Shown in pieces: positions 1 to 12,869 of a stretch of DNA of 64,000 nt. Positions within the stretch are counted from its first letter, which is position 1. Every line of letters begins with the position of its first letter. The notes beneath the pieces were generated by a model, which searched no databases, was not told the origin of the DNA, and was given only the letters and a program-made list of their open reading frames with translations. The stretch covers positions 28,003,501 to 28,067,500 of the forward strand of contig JASDFA010000006.1 in assembly GCA_035772735.1 (NCBI GenBank), read 5' to 3'. The DNA is from Datura wrightii. Lineage: Eukaryota > Streptophyta > Magnoliopsida > Solanales > Solanaceae. The translations under genes were made by a program, and so were the position numbers.

Positions 1-1501
1 CCTGGGTCAAAATCATCCAAAAATAAGTCACTCCACTCGTCTACTAAGCACCTCTACCGGCCCCCTGGGTCTCCAGCTCGGGCTATGGCCTCTGATATAA
101 ATAACTGTGTCTGAGCCCGGAGGACCCTTGTACTTTAATCTGTAAACTGTAATTGTGTCTGTATCTGTAATCTGTCCCCTGGGCGCAAGCGCACAACAGG
201 GTAAACGTACTGCTATGCTGATCAACATGATATGGGGAAAGCTTCATCCCATATTCGTCCTACTGTGGACGGCATGCCACTCCTTGGAGTGACGTATCCC
301 CACCCTCACGGTGGGTTGACACAATTACCAACCTAGGGGCAGCGAGGACGCTCAAAGGGTGCCCTCATAACATAAACAAGTCTCAACAATCAATAATCAC
401 ATATAGCAAGCATGCTTGAACTGAAAATACTATCTGTATTCTGATTTCTCATTCTGAACTCTTTTCTGTGTTATACTGATTCTCATATTGATTTATACTG
501 TATCTGGGATATTATCTGACTGTCTGGCTATACTGTATCTGAGATATCATCTGACTGTCTGACTATACTGTATCTGGGATATTATCTGACTATCTGATAT
601 TGCTTTACTACTTTTATTCTGAACATATCTCATAATATTATAAACATGCTTGCTAATTCAAAAACACGCTTGCTAAACTCATACGGGACTCAATTCTTGA
701 CTTCTGAATTCTTTCTTCTATATACACGCTATCTACTGTACTTGATTACTAACTTGCCGAGAAATTAGCTTTACATACCTTCGCTTCGAAGTTTCCGACT
801 AACTGGCGTAGTTCGGCCAGTACTTTTGCTATTTCTCCCAACTGCATTCATATATATATCAATTAGAACTAAATACACTAATATTCTATAAGAAAACATC
901 ACTTTCGATATATATATATATAGCCCAAACTTTGTCTTATCAAAAAATGATTGAAAACTCGCTATTTCTCGAAAGTTCAGAAGGGAGAAATACTCATTTT
1001 AAGGCTAGGAGTATATTGACACTAATTTGGAGCAATTCCACTTACCTTAGCTCGGTAGCACGACGATTTGCAGGTCGAATTTCACGAAACTAAATACGTA
1101 GGAAAGCTCCTTGCTGCTTAATACCTCAGTATCTAGGATTAATTCGAGTTTGGACCGCGTTTGACGGCGTAATCAGAAGGAAATTATCAATAACTTCGTT
1201 CTCCTCTGTTTCTCTCGCGTTCTCTGGAAATTATAGAAAACTTATGAAATAAACCAAAGTTTGGAGGCTTATATACTTGAGCCTGGACAGGGCCAACGTG
1301 TCACGGAGCCAACGCGGAGGCCCTCCCTCCGTGACACGTTGCCATCGCGGAGGGGTTCTGCCCCGGCTCCTTCCGCGATGGTTCGACGGATTTCTTATCC
1401 GATTTTTTCTCGGGCCTTTTTCTAGAATGTATGGCATTCAAAAACTCTTAACCAACATGAGAATAGGCCATCTATGTGTCGAGAATTTACGGGGTGTAAC
1501 A
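1..1501 (-). mobile_element. Partial LTR of a gypsy-type retrotransposon, cut by window edge
   Basis: Read on the minus strand it begins TGTTACACCCCG at 1501, the same kind of start as the LTRs ending at 9239 and 48280 and beginning at 9657. Blocks such as the CCCCTGGGTCT segment near 61 and the GC-rich segment at 1290-1340 match blocks in the 44980-48280 LTR in order, but with much divergence. The other end lies left of the window, so length and target duplication cannot be checked. There is no credible coding sequence; the open frames at 28-228 and 1231-1534 lie on LTR sequence. It could be a solo LTR or the LTR of a full element. Confidence 0.7.
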
Positions 1502-3056
1502 TATTATTTATATTTATTTATTATTATTATTTAAAGTATTTAATTAAATTTGAACTTAGTGGAGGGGAAAAATGATAATCTAACTTTTCACTTTTTGGCT
1601 TCCCACTTATATAATAACTAGTAAACTTGCTCACACGAATTAAAAAATCAAAATAAGACTAAATAATTATATAATCTAAAAACCAACCATTACTCGTTGA
1701 TCAATTTCTTCTTCTTTCTACTGTCTAATCATATAACACTATCAATTAATAATTATTTTAATTATATACTCAAGGTTAAAACCCAAATGCAAAAAGAAAT
1801 TTTAGCTCAACAAATTAAATATCGGACAAATATATATTGATCAAGGTTTGTTAGAAAAATCTCATACAACTTGATGATAGGAAAAGATTCAATAAGGCAG
1901 CAAGCAGTATCATTAGTGAGTAACTAAAAGTTTCAATAATAAAGCCAAATACCAATGATTAACTGCTTACAAAGGGGTCTTACCAATATCTTCCGTAATA
2001 TATATATATATATATATATATTATCATAAACCCGCGTGAACTTCAAAGACCGTGCATTAGTAGACTTCGCTTCAAAGAAATTAATCTAGGCATTATCAAA
2101 ATTCTCCTACATAAGTTTGGTGCAAGAAAATCAAATCCTGATGATGAACCAAGCACTAAGTACTTTTGAGAAAGAAAAAGATCATTCAGGCCCTCAAAGC
2201 AACAACAGTCTCAGATCTTCAGATGACTGTTTTGCAGGAATTTTTGCTTATTTCTTGTCTTCCTTTTTTTTCCCCTTCGTTTTGTTCTGGTAGATTATAA
2301 ACTCCATAAAGTTATTCATAGTGAAAGGAAGAAAAGGAGTTTTATGAGAAAATCTGCTTTAAATTGCAGAAGCCTTCATAAGCAGCAAGCATCGAGTCAA
2401 ACGACTTCACCAATGAAAGAGGTGTTGATTTTTCTTCAACAAGATAAAAAAATTAAAAAAAAAAATATATTCAAAAGAAGAATAGAACATTAAAACTGAA
2501 CTAAAAATAAAAAAGGGACCCAGAAATTCCAGCCAATAACACCGTGAAATCAACCACTAAGAGTTAAATGAGAAAGTCATACGTAATGTCCGGTACACAA
2601 ATGATAGATCCAAAAAATTTCCTCGACTTTGCACATGATTCATCAGTACTAAAATCCAGAAAAATTGTAGATAATAAAAATTTCGGAAGAAGTAACAAAT
2701 GAAATAAATAGTAAACAAATTACAGGAAAAAACTATCAACTAATACATCATCAAATGAACCGTTGTGCATAATACCTACAGAACAGGGAAGCCGAAAAGT
2801 TAACAGAAAAAACTAAAACAAATTGCGAAAACAAAATCAAAGAACAGAAATTTTCATAACTATTATCCATCAAATCAACACTAAAATGAGAGAAATATAT
2901 ACTCCTAATACCCATTACACAGATAATAGGAGGTTATACGAAAAAAAATTGTGAAAACCCCAGCAATTTTCAGACAATTAAACCATCAAATCCTCCATTG
3001 TGTGTCTACATAATACCCATTACATAAAAAATTAAAAAAATATATCAAAAAAATCG
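1502..3056. other. AT-rich spacer, no gene seen
   Basis: No coding region is supported. It holds an (AT)n microsatellite at about 1998-2022. Between about 2530 and 3030 there are loosely repeated segments built on ATCAAAT, then AATACC and CATTACA, too decayed to define a unit. Many stops in all frames. Confidence 0.6.
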
Positions 3057-3400
3057 TCAGCTTTCCACAGAAATGACACAAAAAATATAGTGAAGAAAAC
3101 TCCATAAATTCCTAACCAAATCAAAGAATGACAACAATGAAGAACACCTATTATACAAAACACAAAAAATTGTTGAGCTTTTGGCATGATTTTTATCAGA
3201 ATGTGTATGAAGAACATGTATAACAAGTACATGATCTCCAGGCTGAGCAACCTTAACCAAAGCCCAAGTCCGCAACTCTTTACTTTTGAAATCTAACTTT
3301 ACTCCCACCACTGTCACCACCTTTCCACCCACTTCTCCACTCTTGTCACTTTCGGCATTATAACAACAGATTTCAAAATGGTGTTGGATACATCATTTTC
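3057..3400 (-). pseudogene. Fragment of a USP-domain receptor-like cytoplasmic kinase (N-terminal exon)
   Basis: On the minus strand a frame reads VVTVVGVKLDFKSKELRTW followed by ALVKVAQPGDHVLVIHVLH. That wording is typical of the N-terminal universal-stress-protein fold (adenine nucleotide alpha-hydrolase-like) of plant USP-kinase proteins. In that family the domain precedes a cytoplasmic Ser/Thr kinase domain; no kinase motifs are visible here. The only nearby ATG (about 3360) is one base out of frame with the domain, and after the conserved part the frame drifts into unrelated residues and stops at 3057. I read it as a broken, isolated first exon, perhaps left by a duplication. Family assignment is from memory of the domain wording; the match covers only about 45 residues. 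Confidence 0.45.
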
Positions 3401-3777
3401 AATATTATTGTTATACCTATATAAGAGGCAGCAGAAAACTATCTTGAAGAATGATTTGATTTGATTGTAAAATTTTTGAGAAGGAGTTAATGATAATTGG
3501 TGAAGGAAAAAAGGTTGGTGAAGGGAAAAGGGGAAGAGCGAGGTTCGTTTTGAAACGATGCAATTTACTTTTTTTTGTTGTCACGTGTGTTTAATAAAAA
3601 TTAATGATAATTAATGAATTTATTAAGGAAAACAAATTGATAGAATTAAAATTAAAAAAAATCCAAAAAGACCATTAAAAAAATAAATGTGGATGCTGAC
3701 TTTAAAGGCACGCCACGTTAGCAGCCCTATGTTTTTTCTATATATATATATTAATATTGATTGATTGATTGATATGA

Positions 3778-3804
3778 TTAGTCCCTGCTAGTGTGCGTTG
3801 CATG
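3778..3804 (-). mobile_element. Candidate Helitron 3' terminus
   Basis: On the minus strand the sequence ends ...CTAA followed by T, the CTRR^T rule of Helitrons. About 10 bases before it lies a short hairpin (GTGC, loop GTT, GCAT on the plus strand) with one G-T wobble. No matching 5' end was found to the right, so the element's extent is unknown. The signal is short and could be chance in AT-rich DNA. Confidence 0.3.
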
Positions 3805-3998
3805 TTTATCATATAATATTTAATATAAAATTTACTTTGCAATTGATGCACATATTTTTCAATTTTCTTTGAACTAAAAAGAAAATAAAATCAAACTATA
3901 CAAAATAATAATAATAACTCGTAATTTTGAAGTTATCTCTAACTGATGATACTTCAATGACATATATAGTACTTTAATTTTAACTACTATACAAAATA

Positions 3999-4000
<2 letters not shown>

Positions 4001-4047
<47 letters not shown>
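4001..4047. repeat. (ATA)n microsatellite
   Basis: An almost uninterrupted run of the ATA/TAA triplet, directly visible. The poly-tyrosine open frame on the minus strand across it is an artefact of the triplet. Confidence 0.95.
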
Positions 4048-4921
4048 TTATCCCATAAGAATTAATAATTATGCATGAAAAATAAAAAATTAAATTAATA
4101 CACATTTTCAATCCCATCATGAGCAACCCGACATTTTTATAAGTCATATGAATTTTTCTTAAACTCCAATACAGAAATATCAAAAAAAAAAAAAAAAAGA
4201 AAAGAAGAAGAAGTAAATAAGCAAAATAAAAGGGAGATGATTATAAAGTAACTATTAAATCCACAAAAAGGAAAATATAACAATGCATATGAAAAATAAT
4301 AATATAGCATTTAAAATTGATAGAATCATTTTTACGCTTTATAAATATCTGAAATCGAAGATGATGAAGAGGAAGAATCGATTTAACAAAAAAAAAAATT
4401 ATGAAGATAATATTATAAAAATCTATAACCCATAAATAAACACAAATTTGATCTTTCAATAAAATAGAAATAATGAAATTAAGCAATAAATTACGAATAT
4501 GAAAAAAAAAATGAAAACATGAAAGATAATTATATTGATATATTTTTGTATTTCACGGGTTTCTTTTTTAGCATTATTAAAAATATGAAAGGTTTGTATA
4601 ATTATGATATTTACTTTTAGATTTTTCATCATAAATAATGAAATGATTTAAAGATTATATTAATAATGGTGATTTTAAAACTCTTTATGTATAAGGTATG
4701 TAAACGATGGGCTTATTGATTAATAAATAAATAAATAAATAAGATTGTCTGAAAATATATATTCTGTATATTCCTGTTTAAGAGTCAAGTGGTTGGTTGA
4801 TTTTTAATAGATGAAGATAACTCATTATGAATTTAGTTTGGTAACTAATGACTATCTTAATGGATTACTTGAATTATTTGTGTATATGGATAAGCTACGA
4901 AGATAAATAAAAAAGAAAAAG

Positions 4922-5762
4922 GTCAAATTCATATATAACCTTTTAATCTTGCTTTTATTTTTATTTTGGCATTATAACTTAGTCTTGTTCCATTTTAATT
5001 TTTCAATTCTATTTTTTATGTTTCATTTAAACATAAAGTACTAATTTTATATTTTTATTATTTTTAGTTATACTCTTCAACTGTAATTTTACATTTTAAA
5101 AATCGACGGACGTCCATTAGTTTTCGTAAAAATAAAATAAAAAAAATTAATGAACGTCTGTCGATTTTTTTTTTTAAAATATTTTTTATAGTTCTACGCA
5201 TTTTTGCGAAAAAATAATCAACGAACGTACGTCGATTTTCATAATGTCCACCATTTTTTTTAAAATCGTTGAAAATTTGACGGAGTCTATTGAATTTTGG
5301 TGTTATTAATAATGAATCAAACTTTTTTTTACCCATATTAAAGTTGAGTTCTTTTTACTCGTATTGAAGTGAGTTAAAAATTAGAAAGCAAGGTATTTGG
5401 GTTAAAACAAGATAACTTGAATGATATAAAAAATATATATGACATTATTTAATTAAATATTTTGTACCTTTTTAAAAATATTAATCAACACGCATTGAAT
5501 AATTTACATCGAATAATATTTAGTATTTACACTCAACTTTTTATTTTATTTTTACAAAAACTAATAGACATTTGTCGATTTTTAAAGTGCAAAATTATAG
5601 TTGAAGAGTAAAAATAAAAATAATAAAAACATAAAAAATTAATATTTTATATTTAAATGAAACGTGAAAAATAGAGTTGGAGGGTTAAAATGGAACAAAG
5701 CTAAGTTGAAGTGCCAAAATAAAAAATGAAGACAAATTTAAAATGGCATGTATATGTTTGAC
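4922..5762. mobile_element. Long foldback (inverted-repeat) MITE-like element
   Basis: The left arm (4922 to about 5150) and the right arm (about 5540-5762) are inverted copies. Both outer ends read GTCAAA inward, and both contain in the same order TATTTTGGCA, TGTTCCATTTTAA, GTTTCATTTAAA, ACTCTTCAACT and AAAATCGAC. The unpaired centre is about 390 bp and carries further TCGA-containing repeats (near 5105, 5160 and 5230). Flanks are A-rich on both sides, so a target duplication cannot be read safely. The open frame at 5064-5336 has no recognisable domain. The transposase superfamily is not determined. Confidence 0.6.
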
Positions 5763-6547
5763 AAAAAAAAATATTGAGTTTAGGAGGTAAAAGTCTAGGG
5801 AATTTTAATAGCATTTATTATGTATACATAAATAAAAATTAGAGCATAAAGATAACAACGATTACTCTTTAAATTTTAAATAAGAAGAGTAATTTAATGT
5901 TAAATATTACACGTTAACTTTAGATGGGAAGTGGGATATATGCTTATGGAGAAATGATTAATGACAAGAATAGATAGTAAAAAGTGATCAATTAGACTGT
6001 CAATTAATAAAAAGTAGTTTTACTTTTAAATAAGGTATAATTTAGATTTTAGATAAGGATTAATTAGGCAGTTTAACTTTTTAAGGACATATTGATAATT
6101 TTACTTTACAATTTGGAGGTTTCACTTTTAGAATAATATATATAAATATTAATAAATGAATAGTTTTTAGAAATGTGTGTTGCATAGATATTCCCTATTC
6201 AATTTGTATTAACTTTTGAGAACTATAAATATTATTAAAACTTGTGCGATGTGTAAAACGATATTTAAAGAGAAAAACACTAATAATCTCAAAATGATGA
6301 ATATGACCCTATTCAACCAATCAACTTGGTAATTAAATAATGCAAAAGGGATTAGATAACTTTAATTTTGAATATGCAAAGGGGAACAATCATATTTAGT
6401 TTAGTAGGTACAATGTGTACTTTGATATTAATTTTGATGTATTGAAGAAAAAACATGTGATTATAATTATATAGCACCTAATACTTTTTATTGTTGAGGT
6501 TTGTGGCTTGTAAATTTTACATATTCCGTAGGGAGTTTTTATGATGT
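5763..6547. other. AT-rich spacer, no gene seen
   Basis: No coding region, RNA gene or clear repeat structure recognised. Confidence 0.55.
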
Positions 6548-6552
6548 ATAAT
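6548..6552. repeat. Target site duplication ATAAT, left copy
   Basis: Matches 9240-9244 exactly; flanks the solo LTR 6553-9239. Confidence 0.8.
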
Positions 6553-9239
6553 TGTCACATCTTAAATTCAGAGGGACATGACTGGCATTTTGTATCGCAC
6601 CTGATCCAGCATATCCTGACACAAATTTAACTACAACAAGCTCAGTACAACACAATCTAAATTAGAGTAAATGATCGACTAAAATGGAAGCTGGCTCATA
6701 GACCAACTAATAGATACACAATAGGCCGTCAAGGCCACAAAATGAAAAACAACTATACAATCAGGCTCACCTAGCCTTCAACAATATATAACACCACATC
6801 GGCGTCTACGAGCCTCTATGAATACAACAGTAATCAAATGATTGGGATAGGACCCCGAACTACCTATAAACAAATATCTGGCAACTCCAGAAGACTTGGA
6901 GCTTTATCGACCCAGCTGGAACTCCACTCCTCGACCAAGAACTCCATCTAACTGCCGAGTAGTACTTCCAGGCATGAATGCAGCGCCCCAACTAGGGCGT
7001 CAGTACGAAAATTTACCGAATATGTAAGGCGGAAATGATAACAAGGTACAAATTAGAGATCAACAGATATACCAGATATTGCAAGAGGAGAAACTTAACT
7101 TAAGTAAACACATAGAACCTACCTGGCCCTCATAAGTATGCCAAGTACAAACAGGCACACAAACAGAACCTACCTGGCTTCCATAAGCCCAGTAAGTCTA
7201 ACAAGTAAACGACAACACACAACACCTAGTCGACACAGCTCACCAGTTATCACCTCTAGACCTCTCAATAGCGTCAGCTAACACCAGTCAACATCTTGCA
7301 TCTGCGGCTATCAGATAACAGATAACACAAGCAACAATCACAATATAATGCCAAGCAAATCAAAAGTAAACATCAGTTAATCAACATCATCAATCAAGCA
7401 TTGCTGGACCTTTTCTCGGCAGCGCACAGTTAGCGGAGCTCAATCTATCCAAGAGAACCAATCGTGATCCAAGGAAGGCTCGGACATGTCAGACTACTCT
7501 CGAATCATCTCTCAACTCGACACCACGGAAGAAATTATTCTCAACCCCGTAGGACATTTCACTCCTTGGACTCAACCCTTCAGCCGGAAATACTCTCGTA
7601 CGTCGGGTATCCATAAACCACAAGACACCTCGAGCTCGGCCCCTAGCCGGAATAACTCTCATGCATCGGGTATCAACAAGCCACAAGGCCTCAAACATAA
7701 CACACATACAATCACAATATTCACAATCAATAATAATAATAATACATGCTTAAACAGCCCATGATCGGCTCTCAAACCGCAGCACCCGACTATTACAACG
7801 CATACTATTTTTTCACGTCTAGTTGTCCACCGATGAGCCACTTACCGAGATAAGGATCACGCACCTAAATAGTATATCCCCGAGCTTTAAAAGCATCTCA
7901 CTAGACATTATACTCACCACTAACAATAAGGAACACGACCAAGCCAACCCAAGTGTCACCACGACTCCTAACGTGCCATCGACACGATCGCCGACTCAAA
8001 TTATATCCAAAGAACGTCACCGCCATTGGCCCTAGCCTCCACTAAGACGTCAATAAACCCACCAGACAACCATAACCACATAACCAATCCATGACAGAGG
8101 TCTAAAAATAACAACAACTACTACAACAAATTAACCACCCCATCGTTATCACAAATCTATCGACTAGTCGCAACCACGTCCTTCAATGGCCAAATCCGAA
8201 GTTAGCAATCAACTCAACACATATATATGACGTAATACCATATAACCCGCACCTCAAAAAGCATAGGAACAACATAATTTAAGGCTCCAAAAACAGTCAA
8301 TAAGCATGAGTTTATGAGTAGCGATACTTAGCCAAATCATGCCAAAATGAAAGAAATGGAAGCCTTAACATACCTTAAACTCCCATAAAGCAAGCTACTC
8401 GAATATTTACTTCAAAAAGCAACAAAATAATGCCTAAGACAACGAATTCCACCCCAAACATGCTGCGAACAAGGTCAACAAAGAAATAATACAAGACAAC
8501 ACTTATTTGGCTAACTTTCGATAAAATTGGTGGTAGAATCTCCAAAACAATAATTTATCGACGTTTACGGATTCATAAACATCTTTATTCACTAAGAAAT
8601 ATAAGAGGGGGAGGCTTACCCAACAATACAACTTCAAACAGCCGCCGAAACTTCCGGAAACGCCACCAAAACACGATCTAAATGGAGGATTCAACTTTTC
8701 GACCTTGGATTTGATGTAGCATTATGTTTTCTATCTCCCATATCATCAAAAACTAGTCGGGATAATTCTAGAGAGAGTTTTTTCTGCTAGACATTTCCAG
8801 AAATGAGAAAAAGATATGAAATAACCGACCAAGTGGACTTATATAGTCCTCCACCGCCTTAGCCGCTTTTGACGTGTCTGCTTGCGCGGTCTCGCGAAAA
8901 TGCAAATATCTCTCCACTATAAAGTCGGATTGACGAATGGTTTAATGTAATGGAAACTAGACTCATAGGAATTTAATTTGATAGATCGTACACCCCATAA
9001 CTCATTATATATTGGGAAAATTCTTTTGAGACATATGACTTAAATTTCAGAAAATGTTAAGAGAGAAATTTGCGATAACTTTTGCCGAATTTTGTTCTAC
9101 AACTTGGTCGACGTCCAATCTTAAATACGATCATAGAGTTACTCAAATAACTCATAACACTTCCTCCTTAGCACATTAAGTACCCTTAATCCTACCTTGA
9201 AAGTACAGATTTATCCCTCAAATTATCCGGGGTGTTACA
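6553..9239 (-). mobile_element. Solo LTR, gypsy-type, 2687 bp
   Basis: On the minus strand it starts TGTAACACCCCG (9239) and ends GATGTGACA (6553). It is flanked by a perfect 5-bp direct repeat ATAAT (6548-6552 and 9240-9244), as expected of an LTR left after recombination. Blocks such as the one near 6715-6860 (GGCC-rich strings, then GCCTCTATGAATA) match the corresponding part of the 44980-48280 LTR, so the two belong to related families. No internal gag or pol, PBS or PPT is present. The open frames at 7486-8035 have no recognisable domain. Assignment to Ty3/gypsy is inference from length and end sequence. Confidence 0.8.
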
Positions 9240-9244
9240 ATAAT
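9240..9244. repeat. Target site duplication ATAAT, right copy
   Basis: Matches 6548-6552 exactly. Confidence 0.8.
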
Positions 9245-9651
9245 GATATAACTTTTAAGAGTACAACATATAATTAATCACGTAAAATACATGTTGTGGC
9301 AAGTAGAAGCTAACTTGAAAATATTTTTTGACTTTGTACTCTGAAAATTATTATCCAATAATCATATAAAATTTCATCTTTCGAATTTGCGTACACACAC
9401 ACACATATATGTTGGGCTAAAACAACGCAAAAAACTCTTAAAATAATATGATATTATTCGCTTTGAGTCAAGTTTGTACAATTTTTCTCAAAAGATTTCA
9501 CACCACTAAAAGAACTTGCATCTTATTATATATAGCTTTTCAATATTTTCAGCTATCCATATGGAACCTTTGTTCATCATCCAATAATTTATAATATAAC
9601 GGGTTAATAAATATAAATGGATATCACATAAAATATTCTTTTTCTTTTAAA
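9245..9651. other. AT-rich spacer between two solo LTRs
   Basis: No gene seen. A short (CA)n/(TA)n tract lies near 9395-9408. Confidence 0.6.
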
Positions 9652-9656
9652 TGTTA
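9652..9656. repeat. Target site duplication TGTTA, left copy
   Basis: Identical to 33829-33833, the other side of the split solo LTR. Confidence 0.8.
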
Positions 9657-10938
9657 TGTTATACCTCGTAAGTTCCTAACGTTTAGTCGGCAAATTCGTA
9701 CGTAAGTCAAGAGTTTGATGGGTACGACACATACGAGAAAGGGACTGGAAAAAGGTCGAATGAACGCGGAATCGAGGTTGCAAGGAAGAAGGCCGAACAA
9801 GCTACCAAAGGTGCAACGTGTCATGGACCCTTTCCTCCGCTATGGGCTTCGTGAAACGGACCCCCTGTCCACCGCTCAAATTTTATATAAGTTCAATTGG
9901 TGCATTTGGTATTATAACATATAAACAGACCTTCGTCTAGATAGAGAGAGTTCCGTAATTTTCTTATGATTTTCCTCCGGTTACGCTGCTAAATGTCGTC
10001 CAAACTCAAATTAACTTCAGGTATCGGGTTATAATCCTGTAGGGAGCATTACTACGGAGTTAGTTTCTCGAAATACCCCGGCGAATCGAAACTTCGTTGA
10101 GTAGAAGTTATCCGAATTGCTCCAGGTTGATTCCTAATCAGCCAAAGGTATTAAATAAGCATTTCTCTCTTCTGAACTCTCGTGAAGTTATAGGTTTTCA
10201 GCCGTATTCTGCGAAGTTGAAGTATTATTGTTATTAGTATCAAAATTTATTGGTTTGGCCGAATTTGGTATTAAATTTAGTCCCTTTTTCTCCCAGTATT
10301 ACGACTACAGTTGGGAAGAGTCGTTAAACACAACTGAAACTCGTCAGATAATCGGGAATTGGCGATCGAGGTATGTAAGGCTTATCCCTTCGGCAAGTTA
10401 TTCTCGTCGTAAATGATACGACTTATGTTCTTGAATGGAAACAACGGTTCCTCATGTTGAAATAGTTGCTATCAATAGATTGTGATCAGATATCTTATGG
10501 TCAGCTGTTGTTTGTAGACTATGAAGGGATATAGGTTGGATTTAGCTGTTAGAAAACGTATATAGATTATATTACAGTATCCTTTATCAAGAAAGAGCAT
10601 GTCAAGTGTGATACAAGTTGGAAGCATTATAGGAACTCATTGGTTTTCAGTATATTGTACTAGTGGAATTGGATGTCTTATGGTCAAGCCTAGACCTTAG
10701 AAGCTCGTAGGTAGTTATTAGGCTTGACTTAGTAAGTTGAACAACATAGGCATAGCTCGGCCATATAGCCGCTAGTTTGGCGCCTGTATTGTTAGTGAAG
10801 CACGCCTAGAGGCCATTGGCTTACCCTTACGCCCCAGGGCCAGAAATGTAGATAGGAATGCCATATTTTAGAGTCAGCAGCCTAAGGGTTGTCTAGTGAA
10901 CTGAGTGACAGTCTGCCATCTAGTTGCCACTACCAGTG

Positions 10939-10943
10939 ATTGT
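10939..10943. repeat. Target site duplication ATTGT, left copy
   Basis: Lies just before the TG of the 5' LTR; identical to 31918-31922. Confidence 0.85.
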
Positions 10944-12422
10944 TGCTGACACCCAATTTTGACCTCCCTACGCCTTTATATGCTGCTTATATATATATAA
11001 TATATATATATTATATGTATATTTATTTATTTATTTATTTATTTTACGCAAATATTTGACTTACTTTTATATTTATAAAATAATTTATTATCATAATATT
11101 GTGAAAATTATTTCAAGTTACATATATATGACTTATATTAATTTTAAGTTTTGATATTAAATAATTACGCCGTATATAATGTATTTCGTTTTAATATGCG
11201 CCCTTATCTTGAAATATATATTTTATTTACATAATTTTACTATTTTATTTGATTAATATTATTAATCGAATTTATAAATTATTTATGTTAATAATATTAT
11301 TTTTATAATATTTGATAACTTAATTTTATTTTCTAGTCATTAAATTATTTATAAATATAATAATTTAATTATATGATATTTACATAAGTATACTTAAATT
11401 TAGGATTTATTTATATTAATAATAATATTTATGTGATAATTTATGTTACTTTATTATCTACTTATTAAATTATTTAAAAGTGTAGTATATTTATTAATTT
11501 AATAGCAGCTAAATCCAATTTCATTCAATTTATTTAAATTATAGCCATTTTTCTATTCAATTTCATTCAATTTATTTCAAATCTGGCCACTTTCTATTCA
11601 ATTTATGTCAATTCTAGCCACTTTGATCAATTTCTGGCCATAATTTAAATACTAATTCAGCCTATTCAATTTAAATATCCACGACCCGCATATGACCCGT
11701 GAACCGACCCATCTAGCCTAAACTAATCCTAACCGTCCATCTCACCTAATCTAACGGCTCTAATTAAACCCTAACTTTACTTCCTTATTTACCACTTATC
11801 ACCCCAAACCCTAAAACATTTTCTATTTTCCCCTCTCCCTCAACAACAGCCGCCAACCTCACCTCCTCTCTATCTTCCTCTTCTCTCTTTCTCCTCTCCG
11901 GTCGACCAACAACCCGAAAAAACAACAGTAGCCGTAACTCCCTCTCTCCCTCGTCTTCTCCGACGACAGCCACCGGTCCCCTCTCTCGCTACCTCTTCTC
12001 CCCTCCGTCGCCCATCACCTCGGCCGGCAACACCACCACCAAACGACCACCACCGTCTCCCTCATCCCATTCTCCTCCTCTCCCACAGCCTCACGCCGCC
12101 GTCATCTTCTCCCCTCACCGGAACAACACCTCCGCCAGAAACAGCCGTACCCAACAACACACCACCAGTCGCCCTCCTCTCCTCACTGTCCATCGACGAA
12201 CCACCGCCTCTCCTCTCTGTTTCGCCACCAGACCTCCCTCTTTTCCTCTCCATATCACCGGTCGGCCACACTACAACGCCGAAAAAACAACATGCCTCCG
12301 CCGACCACCCTCTCTTCATCTTTTCCAGTGATAAACCACCACTACCCCAACCGGAAAACCACCAACCCCTCACCCGAACACCACCACACCCCATCGCTCC
12401 GGTTACCTCCCAACAGATGGAT

Positions 12423-12445
12423 CGGACAGATCACAGATCTGTCCG
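12423..12445 (+). other. Perfect hairpin in 5' LTR
   Basis: CGGACAGATC, loop ACA, GATCTGTCCG: a 10-bp perfect stem at the 3' edge of the C/T-rich tract. The same hairpin is present in the 3' LTR at 29065-29087. Confidence 0.85.
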
Positions 12446-12813
12446 TAAATTATTTATTTATTAATTATTTATTTTTATTTTTTGTTGTTTATTGTTATGT
12501 ATATAATAAATATATCTATAAATAATATATGTATATATATATGAATAATGTATATATAATAAATATATAATTATATAATAATATATAGTAGATATATATA
12601 ATATACTGCTTTCCCTTTTATTTATACATATAATATAATAAATATATCAGTATATAATATAAATAATAAATATATATAATAAAATATATATGTATAAGTA
12701 TGTATACTGTTTTCTTTTTTCATCCATTTATGTACAATATAATAAATATATAATGTATATATACAATAGATATGTATGTATATAAGTATATACTGTTTTT
12801 ACTTTTCTGTTTC

Positions 12814-12816
<3 letters not shown>

Positions 12817-12865
<49 letters not shown>
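12817..12865. repeat. (AT)n microsatellite in 5' LTR
   Basis: Uninterrupted TA dinucleotides; the 3' LTR has an equivalent run at about 29484-29533. Confidence 0.95.

Positions 12866-12869
<4 letters not shown>

Larger units (their letters stand above)
3401..4921. other. AT-rich spacer, no gene seen
   Basis: No credible coding region. It contains a possible Helitron 3' end at 3778-3804, an (ATA)n microsatellite at about 4001-4047, and poly-A and GAA-rich tracts at 4182-4214. Confidence 0.55.

Noticed and set aside
7486..8035. Plus-strand open frames of 92 and 70 codons
   Set aside because: They lie within a solo LTR and show no recognisable domain.
12062..12394. Minus-strand open frame of 110 codons in the 5' LTR
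   Set aside because: Lies on a C/T-rich tract, no domain, and its 3' LTR counterpart differs in length.
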